The notes beneath the pieces were generated by a model. The model was not told the origin of the DNA, did no database searches, and was given only the letters and a program-made list of their open reading frames with translations. Shown here piece after piece: positions 8,296 through 15,774 of a DNA stretch of 29,139 bases. The stretch's first letter is position 1. The number at the start of each line of letters is the position of its first letter. Source of the stretch: an uncultured Caulobacter sp. Lineage in GTDB: Bacteria > Pseudomonadota > Alphaproteobacteria > Caulobacterales > Caulobacteraceae. Location: positions 1-29,139 of the forward strand of contig CALALX010000056.1 of assembly GCA_937925635.1 (NCBI GenBank), read 5' to 3'. Made by a program: the position numbers and the translations under genes.

Positions 8296-10696
8296 GACTT
8301 TCGCTCCGCAGTTCAATCGCCTCGCCGAAGTTCTGAACCGTGATGCTGCAGCTCTTGAGCTGCGTGCTGACCCCGCAGCCTTGGCACCTGAACGGCTCCT
8401 CGTTTTCGAAGTACGCGGCTCGATAGGTGCTTTTGCGAACGCAATCCGAAATGTGCCCGGCCTCGAACTAATCGATGAAGAAGAACTCGGCGGCGACGAG
8501 GGCGATAAGGCCCCTGTCGCTTACCTCTTGGTGCCGGATATCCGGGCGCTACGTGAGCTCGAGAGCCTGTGGCGGCGGTGGCAAAGCGGACAACTCCGCT
8601 ACGGTGAAACCCCATGGCGGGACGTCTTTGAGCTACTTCGCGACCTGAGGCCTTGGGGCCCACAAGACCGCGTGCAACCGCTCGAAGCCAACTACCTGAT
8701 GGAAGAAATCGACGGCCGCGATGACGGCGACCTTGTCAGGATCGAGATCGAGTTGGTGTTCCGGGCAAATGCTGGCGTCGCCCAAGAGCGCCAAGCGCAG
8801 GTGCTCGCCGCTGTGGCTGCAAGCGGGGGGCGTGCGGTCTCCACTTCGAAGATCGATGACATCGCCTACCACGCGGTCTTGGTGGACCTCCCCGTTCCAG
8901 CAGTGCGTGACATCATCGCGCGACGGCTTGAGGGGTTGGCTGGCCTCGAGCCAATCATGCACATCCGCCCACAGAGTCTGGCGAGCAGCATTGAAATCGA
9001 GCCGTCGGAGGGGGTCGAAGGCCCACAGGCTCTCGGCGCGCTGGGTGCACCGATCTTGGCGCTGTTGGACGGCGTCCCCGTCGCCGCCCATCGCCTCTTG
9101 GCGGCCCACCTCGTGGTCGACGACCAGCTGGGACTGGAGGCAAACTCCCCCGTGGCGGATCGCGTCCACGGCACGGCGATGGCATCCCTCATTGTGCATG
9201 GCGATCGCAACAGGGGGGAGTCCCCACTGCCTCGTCAGATCCACGTCGTGCCGGTTCTTGGCGCGCGCGACGGCTTCCCGGCGGACCGGCTTATTGTCGA
9301 TGTCATCTACAGTGCGGTCATCGCCATGGTGGAGGGACCCGCGGCGACGGCACCCCAGGTTCTCATCGTGAACCTCTCCCTGGGGAACTCGCGCCGTCCT
9401 TTCCACGGGCAACTCTCCGCCTGGAGCCGCCTCCTAGACCGCCTAGCCCACCGCTACGGACTGCTGTTCGTTGTCAGCGCCGGCAATTGCCGGGAAGCCT
9501 TTGCAATTCCCGCCTTCGCGAACAACAACCTCTACGAAGACGCCGCCCCAGGCCACCGGGCGACAGAAACTCTTCGCGCTCTCGGATCCATCGTCGGCGA
9601 CCGGCGGCTCTTCTCGCCTGCCGAAACAGTCAACGGTCTGACGGTGGGGGCCTATAACGACGACGCGGTATCCGCGGCAGATCGGCTGACAGCGCGCGTT
9701 AACGTCGACCCTTGGGGGGAGCGGCAGATGGCAAACCCCTCGAGTGCGCTTGGTCCCGGGTTTGCCTTGTCTGTGAAGCCGGATGTGCTGCTGCCGGGCT
9801 CGAAAGAGCGTCTTCGGCTCGTGCGGACTCACGATCACATCGAGGTTGGACCCGCGGGGCCGGCGCGCTCGGCGGGCTTAAAGGTCGCGGCTCCACCGCG
9901 TGATGGCCGCGAAAACCAAGACGGCTACACCAACGGAACAAGCGCCGCGGCTGCGCTGGCATCGCGAACAGCTCACCGCATCCACGACGCGCTCGAGGCC
10001 GCGTACGGCCCACCGTTCACGGACCTGCCCAAGGTTCAGCGTGCCGCGCTGCTCAAGGCGCTTACTGTCCACCCCGCGCGATGGCCTGCCGAGACTGCAG
10101 CTTTGATTCGAGGGACAATCGGCCCTGCGGACGGACGCCTCCACGTCCAGCAAAAGGACAACATTCGCAGGTTCTTGGGCTTCGGTATGGTGGATCCTGA
10201 GGATGCCGTCGCGTGTGCGGAGGACCGCGCCACCTTCTGGGCGACAGGGCTCTTGCAGCCGAACAAGATCGCCGTCATCGACGTTCCGGTCCCGCTTGCA
10301 ATGGCTGGCCAGGCGCGGGCTCACGCGGTGTTCGCGACCTTGGCGTGGTTCACTCCGACGTCACCGGGTCGCCGAAGCTATCGGTCAGTCCGCCTCAAGC
10401 TCCTGGAACCTACCGAACTTGGCGCGTTGGCGGTTAAGGCTCATGGGAATCAACCGGACGGCAATCAGACCAATCGGGGGACGCTGTTTGCGCGCTGCTG
10501 GCAGGGCGACAAGGCCCCTGCGATCCGCCCGGACATGACCTTCGCCCTGACCGTGCAACGCGATCCGGATCAGGGTGCGCAGATCGACGACGCCATCTCA
10601 TTCGGCTTAGCTGTGACCGTGACGATGCCCGGGATCGTGGAAGTCTACGAGCAGGTGAGGCAACGCCTGGCGATACCAATGCGCCAGCCTGTTTAG
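8174..10696 (+). CDS. Intracellular subtilisin-like serine protease (S8 family) partner of AAA ATPase
   Basis: This 840-aa protein has a full subtilase triad: Asp299 in 'ALLDG', His332 in 'RVHGTAMAS', oxyanion Asn438 in 'VVSAGNC', and Ser590 in 'NGTSAAAALASR'. No signal peptide is present, unusual for subtilases, so it should act in the cytoplasm. Residues about 70-105 and 200-265 each look like a beta-alpha-beta segment reminiscent of the I9 inhibitory prodomain ('LLVFEVRGSIGAF', 'AVLVDLPVPAVRDII'), suggesting a long autoinhibitory N-terminus. Residues 680-830 look like a beta-sandwich ('AVFATLAWFTPTSPGRRSYRS'). I kept the ATG at 8174 because 'KPLLRLVPRP' fits the start of this subtilase subgroup as I know it. 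This forces a 122-nt overlap with the ATPase gene; Met28 is the alternative. Strong overlap implies coupled expression. Confidence 0.93.
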   Translation: MASDPSKPLLRLVPRPEQDRPVGRQRPMRGLEKFPRQRQTETFAPQFNRLAEVLNRDAAALELRADPAALAPERLLVFEVRGSIGAFANAIRNVPGLELIDEEELGGDEGDKAPVAYLLVPDIRALRELESLWRRWQSGQLRYGETPWRDVFELLRDLRPWGPQDRVQPLEANYLMEEIDGRDDGDLVRIEIELVFRANAGVAQERQAQVLAAVAASGGRAVSTSKIDDIAYHAVLVDLPVPAVRDIIARRLEGLAGLEPIMHIRPQSLASSIEIEPSEGVEGPQALGALGAPILALLDGVPVAAHRLLAAHLVVDDQLGLEANSPVADRVHGTAMASLIVHGDRNRGESPLPRQIHVVPVLGARDGFPADRLIVDVIYSAVIAMVEGPAATAPQVLIVNLSLGNSRRPFHGQLSAWSRLLDRLAHRYGLLFVVSAGNCREAFAIPAFANNNLYEDAAPGHRATETLRALGSIVGDRRLFSPAETVNGLTVGAYNDDAVSAADRLTARVNVDPWGERQMANPSSALGPGFALSVKPDVLLPGSKERLRLVRTHDHIEVGPAGPARSAGLKVAAPPRDGRENQDGYTNGTSAAAALASRTAHRIHDALEAAYGPPFTDLPKVQRAALLKALTVHPARWPAETAALIRGTIGPADGRLHVQQKDNIRRFLGFGMVDPEDAVACAEDRATFWATGLLQPNKIAVIDVPVPLAMAGQARAHAVFATLAWFTPTSPGRRSYRSVRLKLLEPTELGALAVKAHGNQPDGNQTNRGTLFARCWQGDKAPAIRPDMTFALTVQRDPDQGAQIDDAISFGLAVTVTMPGIVEVYEQVRQRLAIPMRQPV

Positions 10697-10895
10697 GTCA
10701 GACGAGCTCGACAATCGATCCATTGCGTAGCTGCCACTTGAAGCCCTAGCGCCCAGCGAAGTGTCGAGTCTAAGGTGTGATCCGAATGTCCGCAGCCATC
10801 GAAATCTCGTCGCTCACGTACGCGATGACTACTCTGGTAAAGGTCTGGTCCCCCACTAGATTGAAGGTCGAACCTACGAAGTTCAGGGGCGCGCT

Positions 10896-11615
10896 ATGTC
10901 TCAGGTCTCAATTCCGATTTCTCAGTACCTGACCGACGAACTGCAGGAGTCGCTGTGGCAGGGCCCGATGCTCGACGACGAGGGTAGACGGCTCCTCAAC
11001 GAAGAGGAAGTCGATCGCATTACCAACAAGATGGTCGCGACGATCAATGCCAACGAGCATCCGCCGCCGCACTTCCACGTCACCTATTCCGGTGAGGACG
11101 CCAGTTTCGACATCTCCACTGGCCGGCGCCTGCCGGGCATCCGGGGTCTGGAGCGATTCGACAAGAACATTCACAAGTGGTGGAAGACTCACCACTGCGA
11201 GTTGATTTCTATCTGGAACGGCACTCGCCCGACCGACTGTCAGGTCGGGCCCGTCGCGGTTCCGCCGGAATGCCAGCCTGCTGATGGCAAAGCCGATGCC
11301 GGCTCAATTGGTCGACAAGGTGTGTGCGGCAGACCGGATTGTCCGATCGGTGAGCTCCACTCGATGCCGTTTGTTGAACGTCCGGTTTCTGGAGCCAGGG
11401 GCACTTCCGCTCCTGGCGCAAGGCGGACCTATGCTGGCAGCGTCTCCCACCGCCCTTCGAATGCGGCCGGCTGCGTCCAGTTGAACCCCGACGGGTGCCG
11501 AGGATCGTACTTAATCCCGCTCGCCCGGTACTCCGCGAGGAGCCGACCGATCTCGGCCTGCGGCACGACGAAGAACCTGTTCGCGCCGTCCTTCGGCACG
11601 AAGGCCAACACGTAG
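10896..11615 (+). CDS. DUF4160-like protein with an apparent read-through C-terminal extension
   Basis: ATG 10896 has a good AGGGG SD about 6 nt upstream. Residues 1-126 look like a complete DUF4160-type protein: 'INANEHPPPHFHVTYSGEDASF'-region motif (PPPHFH at 57-62), then 'GLERFDKNIHKWWKTHH' and 'TRPTDCQVGPVAVPPEC'. Relatives I know of end just after that Pro-Pro-Glu-Cys segment. Here the frame runs on for about 113 more residues of Arg/Ser/Pro/Cys-rich, unstructured-looking sequence and overlaps the convergent nuclease gene by 187 nt. The simplest reading is a mutated or frameshifted stop near 11275. DUF4160 proteins are small accessory proteins, often in toxin-antitoxin-like or mobile contexts, with no settled biochemical role. 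Confidence 0.7.
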   Translation: MSQVSIPISQYLTDELQESLWQGPMLDDEGRRLLNEEEVDRITNKMVATINANEHPPPHFHVTYSGEDASFDISTGRRLPGIRGLERFDKNIHKWWKTHHCELISIWNGTRPTDCQVGPVAVPPECQPADGKADAGSIGRQGVCGRPDCPIGELHSMPFVERPVSGARGTSAPGARRTYAGSVSHRPSNAAGCVQLNPDGCRGSYLIPLARYSARSRPISACGTTKNLFAPSFGTKANT

Positions 11616-11893
11616 AATAGAAGCGCGCGGGCCGGCTTTTCCTTCACAAGCCAAGCGGTGCGTGAGGACAGCCCCTTCACGTCGACGAGGTACATCGTCT
11701 TCGTCACCGGGGAAATGCACATCAGATCCGCGAGCGGTGTGTGATTGCCCTGGGTGAAGGCCACCTCGTGGCCGCGCTTGCAGAGTTCCGAGGCGACCGC
11801 GAACTGTGCCGCCCATTGCGTCTGATGTCGCTTTTGCTGGGGCAAGACCGTCCGCGTGATTGCGGCTTGCGGAAGTAAGGGGGCGTCGCTCAT
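11429..11893 (-). CDS. PD-(D/E)XK-like nuclease fold protein, hypothetical
   Basis: The 154-aa product carries the spacing of a PD-(D/E)XK nuclease: Glu36 in an N-terminal helix ('FAVASELCKRGHEV'), Asp56 in 'PLADLMCIS', and D71-V-K73 in 'MYLVDVKGLSSR'. That is E...D...DxK around a central sheet, as in restriction-like and Mrr/Holliday-resolvase-type enzymes. The later 'LLFYVLAFVP' and 'NRFFVVPQAEI' strands complete the fold. Metal-dependent DNA cleavage is the expected activity, though some members are inactive. I used ATG 11893; a TTG at 11935 would add 14 residues. It is divergent from an XRE regulator across a palindromic operator candidate, and a DNA methyltransferase lies beyond that. 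A restriction-like role is possible but unproven. Confidence 0.72.
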   Translation of the reverse strand: MSDAPLLPQAAITRTVLPQQKRHQTQWAAQFAVASELCKRGHEVAFTQGNHTPLADLMCISPVTKTMYLVDVKGLSSRTAWLVKEKPARALLFYVLAFVPKDGANRFFVVPQAEIGRLLAEYRASGIKYDPRHPSGFNWTQPAAFEGRWETLPA

Positions 11894-11937
11894 TAGGCCG
11901 GACGCTAGCTTCCAAGTCGGCCGGCAGACAACCAATA

Positions 11938-11965
11938 ATACCGGAATGCGCTATTAAACCGGTAT
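11938..11965. promoter_or_regulatory. Palindromic operator candidate ATACCGG-N14-CCGGTAT
   Basis: A perfect 7-bp inverted repeat, ATACCGG at 11938-11944 and CCGGTAT at 11959-11965, has half-site starts 21 nt apart, i.e. two helical turns on the same DNA face. The spacer is AT-rich (GCTATTAAA), as expected near a promoter. It sits between the divergent nuclease and XRE genes, so the XRE dimer is the obvious candidate ligand (autoregulation plus nuclease control). Confidence 0.6.
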
Positions 11966-12024
11966 CCATCGATCCTGAGAACCTGAGCCGCCTCGCGCGA
12001 CAACTCCTCCACCGCGGAGGGGCG

Positions 12025-12348
12025 ATGAGCGAGCTGGCGAAGACGTTTGGGATCAATCTAAAGGCTCTGCGCAACGCTAGAGGCCTGACCCAAGTCGCGC
12101 TTGGCGAAGCGGCAAGCAAGTCTGAGGAATGGGTTCGCAAGATGGAGCGCGGCGAAGGCCGGCCCTCCTTCGATACGATCGCCAATCTTGCGGCGGCCCT
12201 ACACGTCGCACCGGCAGAGTTCTTCGCCGAAGAGCAACGCTCGCGTGCCTTCGAAGAGCTCCTCGCCCAGGCTTCGACACTTGAGCCGCGCGAACTCGAC
12301 TGGCTGGTTGATCTCCTTCGCCATCTCAAAGGCCGGCCAGGCCGCTAG
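12025..12348 (+). CDS. XRE/Cro-CI family helix-turn-helix regulator
   Basis: This 107-aa protein has an HTH_XRE domain at about residues 9-65: 'LKALRNARGLTQVALGEAA' contains helices 1-3 with the Q-x-x-L-G-E-A pattern, then 'WVRKMERGEGRPSFDTIANLA' and 'HVAPAEFF', all classic for the family. The C-terminal 40 residues are helical and may dimerise. ATG 12025 was chosen for its near-ideal SD (GGAGGGG, 4-5 nt spacing). An in-frame extension back to 11860 would run through the operator and into the divergent gene. It likely controls itself and the nuclease through the 11938-11965 palindrome, in a C-protein-like or antitoxin-like arrangement (inference). Confidence 0.9.
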   Translation: MSELAKTFGINLKALRNARGLTQVALGEAASKSEEWVRKMERGEGRPSFDTIANLAAALHVAPAEFFAEEQRSRAFEELLAQASTLEPRELDWLVDLLRHLKGRPGR

Positions 12349-12546
12349 GCGCCCATTCAACAGGTAAATTCGCTGTTGCGTCTCCTCGCCAAGCGGAGCA
12401 GGGGAACGCGCACGGCTGCTCTGATCTTCAGCCAGCCCTAGGGCCTTTGAGCGAGGGGCCCGACCCTCACCGTCATCATCGGATCGCGAGCCTTTCGCCG
12501 TACGCCTCGGAGCTGTTCCGGGGAGACGGCGCTGTTGGAGCGTACG

Positions 12547-13911
12547 ATGAAACGTACTCCTACAGAGCTCGATCTGAAGATCGAGCTTCGGCCGGTGGGG
12601 GACCTTGTTCCCTATGCCGGCAATGCCCGCACCCATTCGACCAGGCAGGTGGAGCAGATTGCGGCGTCCATCCGCCAGTTTGGGTTTGTAAATCCTGTCC
12701 TGATCGATGACGCCAATGGGGTCATTGCCGGCCATGGCCGGCTGGAGGCTGCCAAGTCGCTGGGCTTCGCCGAAGTCCCGACGATTAGGCTCAGTCACCT
12801 GACGAAGGGCGAGCGGCGCGCGTACGTCCTGGCCGACAATCGCCTCGCGGAGCTGGCGGGCTGGGACGAAGACATCCTGAAGATCGAGCTTCAGGGCCTG
12901 CAGGACCTTGAGCTCGATTTCGAACTGGAAGTGATCGGCTTCGAGGGCGCGGAGCTAGATCTGCTGCTCGATACGTCCACCGAGCCAGCGGTCGACAAGA
13001 AGGCCGATGCCGTCGTGAAGGTGGCCGCGGGCCCGGCCATCACGCAGCTGGGCGATCTATGGCTGCTCGGCGACCACCGCCTGCTCTGTGGCGATGCCTT
13101 GAAGCCTGAGGCGTACCAAACGCTGATGGCGGGCGAGCAGGCCCGGATGATCTTCACCGACCCGCCTTACAACGTGAAGATCGATGGCCACGCGGGCGGC
13201 AAGGGCAAGGTCGAGCGGCGGGAGTTCGTGATGGCCTCCGGCGAAATGAGCCAGAGCCAGTTCACGACCTTCCTGACTGACAGCCTGACGGCCATGGCCG
13301 GCTGCTGCGTCGATGGCGCCATCGCCTTCGTCTGCATGGACTGGCGCCACATCGACGAGGTGATGGCCGCCGGCCGCGCAGCCTTCGATGAGCTGAAGAA
13401 CCTCATCGTCTGGGCCAAGACCAATGGCGGGATGGGAGCCTTCTATCGCAGCCGCCACGAGCTGATCTTCGCCTTCAAGAAGGGTAGGGCGTCCCACGTA
13501 AACACCTTCGGCCTTGGCGAAGGCGGCCGCTATCGGACCAACGTCTGGGACTACCCGGGCGTCAACACCTTCACGGCCAACCGCGATGCTGAACTCGACA
13601 TGCATCCAACGGTGAAGCCGGTGGCCCTCGTCGCCGACGCCATCAAGGACGTGAGCCGGCGCGGCGATATCGTCCTCGACGCCTTCGGGGGCTCGGGCAC
13701 GACGCTAATCGCCGCCGAGAAGACCGGCCGCCAGGCCCGCCTCCTCGAACTCGATCCGCTGTACGCCGATGTCATCTGCCGGCGCTGGGAGAAGTACGCG
13801 AAGCGGCCCGCCCTCCTCGCGGCGACCGGGCAGACTTTCGACGAGGTGGCTGAGACGCGTGCCGCAGCGACCGCCGAGCCGGAGCAGCGTGAAATGGAGG
13901 TTGTCCAATGA
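12547..13911 (+). CDS. ParB/Srx-domain fused to DNA adenine/cytosine-N4 methyltransferase
   Basis: A 454-aa two-domain protein. Residues about 10-95 are a ParB-N/sulfiredoxin-like domain ('LVPYAGNARTHSTRQVEQ', 'QFGFVNPVLID', 'GVIAGHGRLEAAKSLG'). Residues about 170-430 are an amino-methyltransferase of the N6_N4_Mtase (beta-class) order, with catalytic motif IV D205-P-P-Y208 first and the SAM-binding motif I F380-GGSG-TT later. ATG 12547 follows GGAG by 7 nt; a TTG at 12535 is the alternative. It methylates exocyclic amino groups on DNA; specificity is unknown. The gene heads a translationally coupled run (ATGA with DUF5681). Such ParB-MTases are usual companions of DUF5681/DUF3489/DUF2924/recombinase cassettes in Alphaproteobacteria, so it is more likely element-borne than part of a classical R-M system. 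Confidence 0.93.
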   Translation: MKRTPTELDLKIELRPVGDLVPYAGNARTHSTRQVEQIAASIRQFGFVNPVLIDDANGVIAGHGRLEAAKSLGFAEVPTIRLSHLTKGERRAYVLADNRLAELAGWDEDILKIELQGLQDLELDFELEVIGFEGAELDLLLDTSTEPAVDKKADAVVKVAAGPAITQLGDLWLLGDHRLLCGDALKPEAYQTLMAGEQARMIFTDPPYNVKIDGHAGGKGKVERREFVMASGEMSQSQFTTFLTDSLTAMAGCCVDGAIAFVCMDWRHIDEVMAAGRAAFDELKNLIVWAKTNGGMGAFYRSRHELIFAFKKGRASHVNTFGLGEGGRYRTNVWDYPGVNTFTANRDAELDMHPTVKPVALVADAIKDVSRRGDIVLDAFGGSGTTLIAAEKTGRQARLLELDPLYADVICRRWEKYAKRPALLAATGQTFDEVAETRAAATAEPEQREMEVVQ

Positions 13912-14375
13912 GCGATGCTCAAGATGTCCAAGCGGAGGCGGCTAGCGCTGCCTCCAAACCCGCGCGTCGCCCAGGCGATCCCTACGACGTCGGCTACGCC
14001 AGGCCGCCTAAGGCGACGCAGTTCAAGAAGGGCGTATCAGGCAATCCCAAGGGCAGGCCGAAGGTGAAGGAGATCATGGACGTCAGAGGGGCGCTCGAGA
14101 CGCTGCTCGGGCAGAAGATACGGCTGGTGATCGAAGGCGACGCAAAGCGCGTGACGGTCCGGGAAGCATTGCTGTTGAAGGTCCGGGAGCTGGCGCTCCG
14201 GGGCGATGGCGACATGCAGAAGCTTTTGGTCCGGCTTGCCGATTGGGCTTCGAGGAGGGTTGGCCCTGAGCCCATCGATCTGAGGGGCGCAAGCCTTCGC
14301 CTCAAGATGGCGTTTGGGCTCCTCGATCCCGACAACCTCGATGCGATCGATTTCGAGCGGGAGGAGCGCCTGTGA
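13908..14375 (+). CDS. DUF5681 domain protein, copy A
   Basis: This 155-aa protein overlaps the methyltransferase stop in an ATGA junction. The DUF5681 hallmark is at about residues 24-50: 'DVGYARPPKATQFKKG' then 'SGNPKGRPK'. The rest is helical and charged, with 'TVREALLLKVRELALRGD'. The SGNPxGRPKG motif is typical of small proteins encoded in prophages and integrative elements near terminase- or methyltransferase-like genes. Biochemical role unknown; a DNA-binding adaptor is possible because of the basic Gly/Pro motif. Confidence 0.9.
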   Translation: MSDAQDVQAEAASAASKPARRPGDPYDVGYARPPKATQFKKGVSGNPKGRPKVKEIMDVRGALETLLGQKIRLVIEGDAKRVTVREALLLKVRELALRGDGDMQKLLVRLADWASRRVGPEPIDLRGASLRLKMAFGLLDPDNLDAIDFEREERL

Positions 14376-14869
14376 CTGTTGGATATGGGAGCCCGCCTGT
14401 AGAGACGCGTTTTCAGAAGGGCATGTCTGGCAACCCCAGCGGTCGAAGGAAGAGACGCGAGCCCAAACTTGAAGAGAGCATCCTCGATGTCCTCTCGCTT
14501 CAGACGGGCGGCCAGGTAAGTGGCAAACAGCGGCAACTGCTGACGTTGGAAGCGATGCTGCGCAAAGCCGCGTCCTCGGCTCTGAAGGGAGAGAAGCGGG
14601 CGTTGAAGGCGCTTTGGGCGTTGATCCTGGATGTTGAAGATCAAACGGTCGGGCAGCCGGCCAAGGTGATCGACATGGCTGCTGCTCGGGCGCGGCTGGG
14701 AAGGTCCTTCGGCCTGACTTCAGAACAAATCGCCGAGCTAGAGGTCAGTCCAGAAGTGGTCACGCCTGAGGAGCAGGCTTACCGACAGCGGTGCGAGGCG
14801 GCGATCAAGCGTCAGCAACGCAAGCGTGCTCCAGGTCCGCCTGGCCGACGCAAGCTTTTCGAAGCCTAA
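14372..14869 (+). CDS. DUF5681 domain protein, copy B
   Basis: This 165-aa protein starts at a GTG that overlaps the stop of copy A (GTGA). It repeats the family motif right at its N-terminus: 'TVGYGSPPVETRFQKG' and 'MSGNPSGRRKRRE'. The middle is helical ('LEAMLRKAASSALKGEKRALKAL'), comparable to copy A, and the C-terminus is basic ('IKRQQRKRAPGPPGRRK'). The two are diverged tandem paralogues, expected to be made in equal amounts through coupling. Function unknown. Confidence 0.88.
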   Translation: MTVGYGSPPVETRFQKGMSGNPSGRRKRREPKLEESILDVLSLQTGGQVSGKQRQLLTLEAMLRKAASSALKGEKRALKALWALILDVEDQTVGQPAKVIDMAAARARLGRSFGLTSEQIAELEVSPEVVTPEEQAYRQRCEAAIKRQQRKRAPGPPGRRKLFEA

Positions 14870-14880
14870 GACGAGCCTCT

Positions 14881-14923
14881 CGCCCCCTCGACTTCTTCCT
14901 AGAAGGAAGCGTCAGTCGGGGCG
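14881..14923. other. Compound stem-loop between DUF5681-B and the 72-aa gene
   Basis: Inner stem CTTCC (14895-14899) pairs with GGAAG (14905-14909) around a 5-nt loop. Outer arms CGCCCC (14881-14886) and GGGGCG (14918-14923) can close the structure. It ends right at the GGGAGG ribosome binding site of the next ORF, so it could attenuate or couple expression. No clean U-tract directly follows. Confidence 0.4.
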
Positions 14924-14936
14924 GGAGGCCTTTTCT

Positions 14937-15155
14937 TTGACCGACGACGATCAACACCATCATCGCAAGCTCCTCGAGGCTCTAGGCGCGGCAGCGGCCG
15001 TCATCGCCCAGCACGCAGCCGATGACGCCACCCGCAAGATGGTGACGCGGCACACTGAGCAACGCGCTTGGGCCGAAGCGCTCCGGGACGCCGGTGACGA
15101 CATCGCCGCGATCGGCCGGGCCGCCGAGGTCCTCGCCCGGCGCTTTGGCCCCTGA
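14937..15155 (+). CDS. Small hypothetical protein of the mobile cassette
   Basis: I chose the TTG at 14937, 8 nt after a GGGAGG ribosome binding site, giving a 72-aa product that begins MTDDDQHHHRKLLEAL. An in-frame GTG at 14826 would add 37 residues overlapping the previous gene and lacks an SD. The product is a short helical acidic/His protein ('AAAAVIAQHAADDATRKM', 'ALRDAGDDIAAIGRAAEVLARR') with no recognised domain. It sits between the DUF5681 pair and DUF3489. Confidence 0.6.
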   Translation: MTDDDQHHHRKLLEALGAAAAVIAQHAADDATRKMVTRHTEQRAWAEALRDAGDDIAAIGRAAEVLARRFGP

Positions 15156-15271
15156 ACTTCGACTGGACTGCCGCGCCGAAGGAAGCGTTGGTGCCTGTGT
15201 CCTCGCCCGGCCAGTCCGGGCTCGCGCTGGTAGGGCGCAGAGCCTCCGCGGCCCCATCAACGAGGACACCG

Positions 15272-15772
15272 ATGAAAAGCAAACTTACCGATCTTCAGGT
15301 CCAGCTTCTGTCGCAGGCCGCCGCCAACGACGACGGCATGGTCGACATGCCGGCGGAGGGCAAAAGCGCCGTTCTAGGCCTCATCAAGCGCGGCCTGATG
15401 ATGTCGATCCCCCAGGGCGATGGGCCCAGCCGGCTGCTGATCATGGCCGCGGGCTACGGCGCCATCGGCGCTGAGCCTCCTGGCGCCGAACTCGATGAGA
15501 TCGGCCAGTCAACGACGCCCGATCCGAAAGAGGACGCGGGCGACGTTGAGCTGCCGGAACTCCCACCGGCCAAGAGCAAGCTTGCCCTCCTCGTCGATCT
15601 TCTGAAGCGCCCGGAGGGCGCGACGATCGAGCAGATGACGAAGGCCACCGGCTGGCAGCCGCACTCGGTGCGCGGCGCGATCTCGGGCGGGATCAAGAAG
15701 GGACTTGGCCACAGCGTCGTCTCAGAAAAGGCAGACGGCGTCCGCGTCTACCGCATCACCGCGGAGGCCTAA
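15272..15772 (+). CDS. DUF3489 domain protein
   Basis: This 166-aa protein starts at ATG 15272 behind GAGGA (6-nt spacing); the in-frame extension to 15188 is not supported. It has two parts. Residues about 1-75 are an N-terminal helical region ('KLTDLQVQLLSQAAANDDG', 'VLGLIKRGLM'). A C-terminal winged-helix-like DUF3489 segment spans about 100-160 ('KLALLVDLLKRPEGATIEQM', 'TGWQPHSVRGAISGGIKK', 'GVRVYRI'). The pattern suggests DNA binding. DUF3489 and DUF2924 nearly always travel with this type of serine recombinase, and here they are separated by 2 nt. Confidence 0.92.
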   Translation: MKSKLTDLQVQLLSQAAANDDGMVDMPAEGKSAVLGLIKRGLMMSIPQGDGPSRLLIMAAGYGAIGAEPPGAELDEIGQSTTPDPKEDAGDVELPELPPAKSKLALLVDLLKRPEGATIEQMTKATGWQPHSVRGAISGGIKKGLGHSVVSEKADGVRVYRITAEA

Positions 15773-15774
15773 GC

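Noticed and set aside
10697..10895. Iteron-like repeats beside the AAA/S8 pair
   Set aside because: I looked for tandem repeats in the flanks (7001-7194 and 10697-10895) and saw none beyond a 5-bp inverted repeat at 7022-7039.
10786..10932. 48-codon plus-strand ORF just before the DUF4160 gene
   Set aside because: No SD, no family resemblance, overlaps the well-supported DUF4160 start; likely chance.
12349..12546. Short GGGCC/GGCCC inverted repeat as a terminator after the XRE gene
   Set aside because: 5-bp stem with long loop and no T-run; too weak to annotate.
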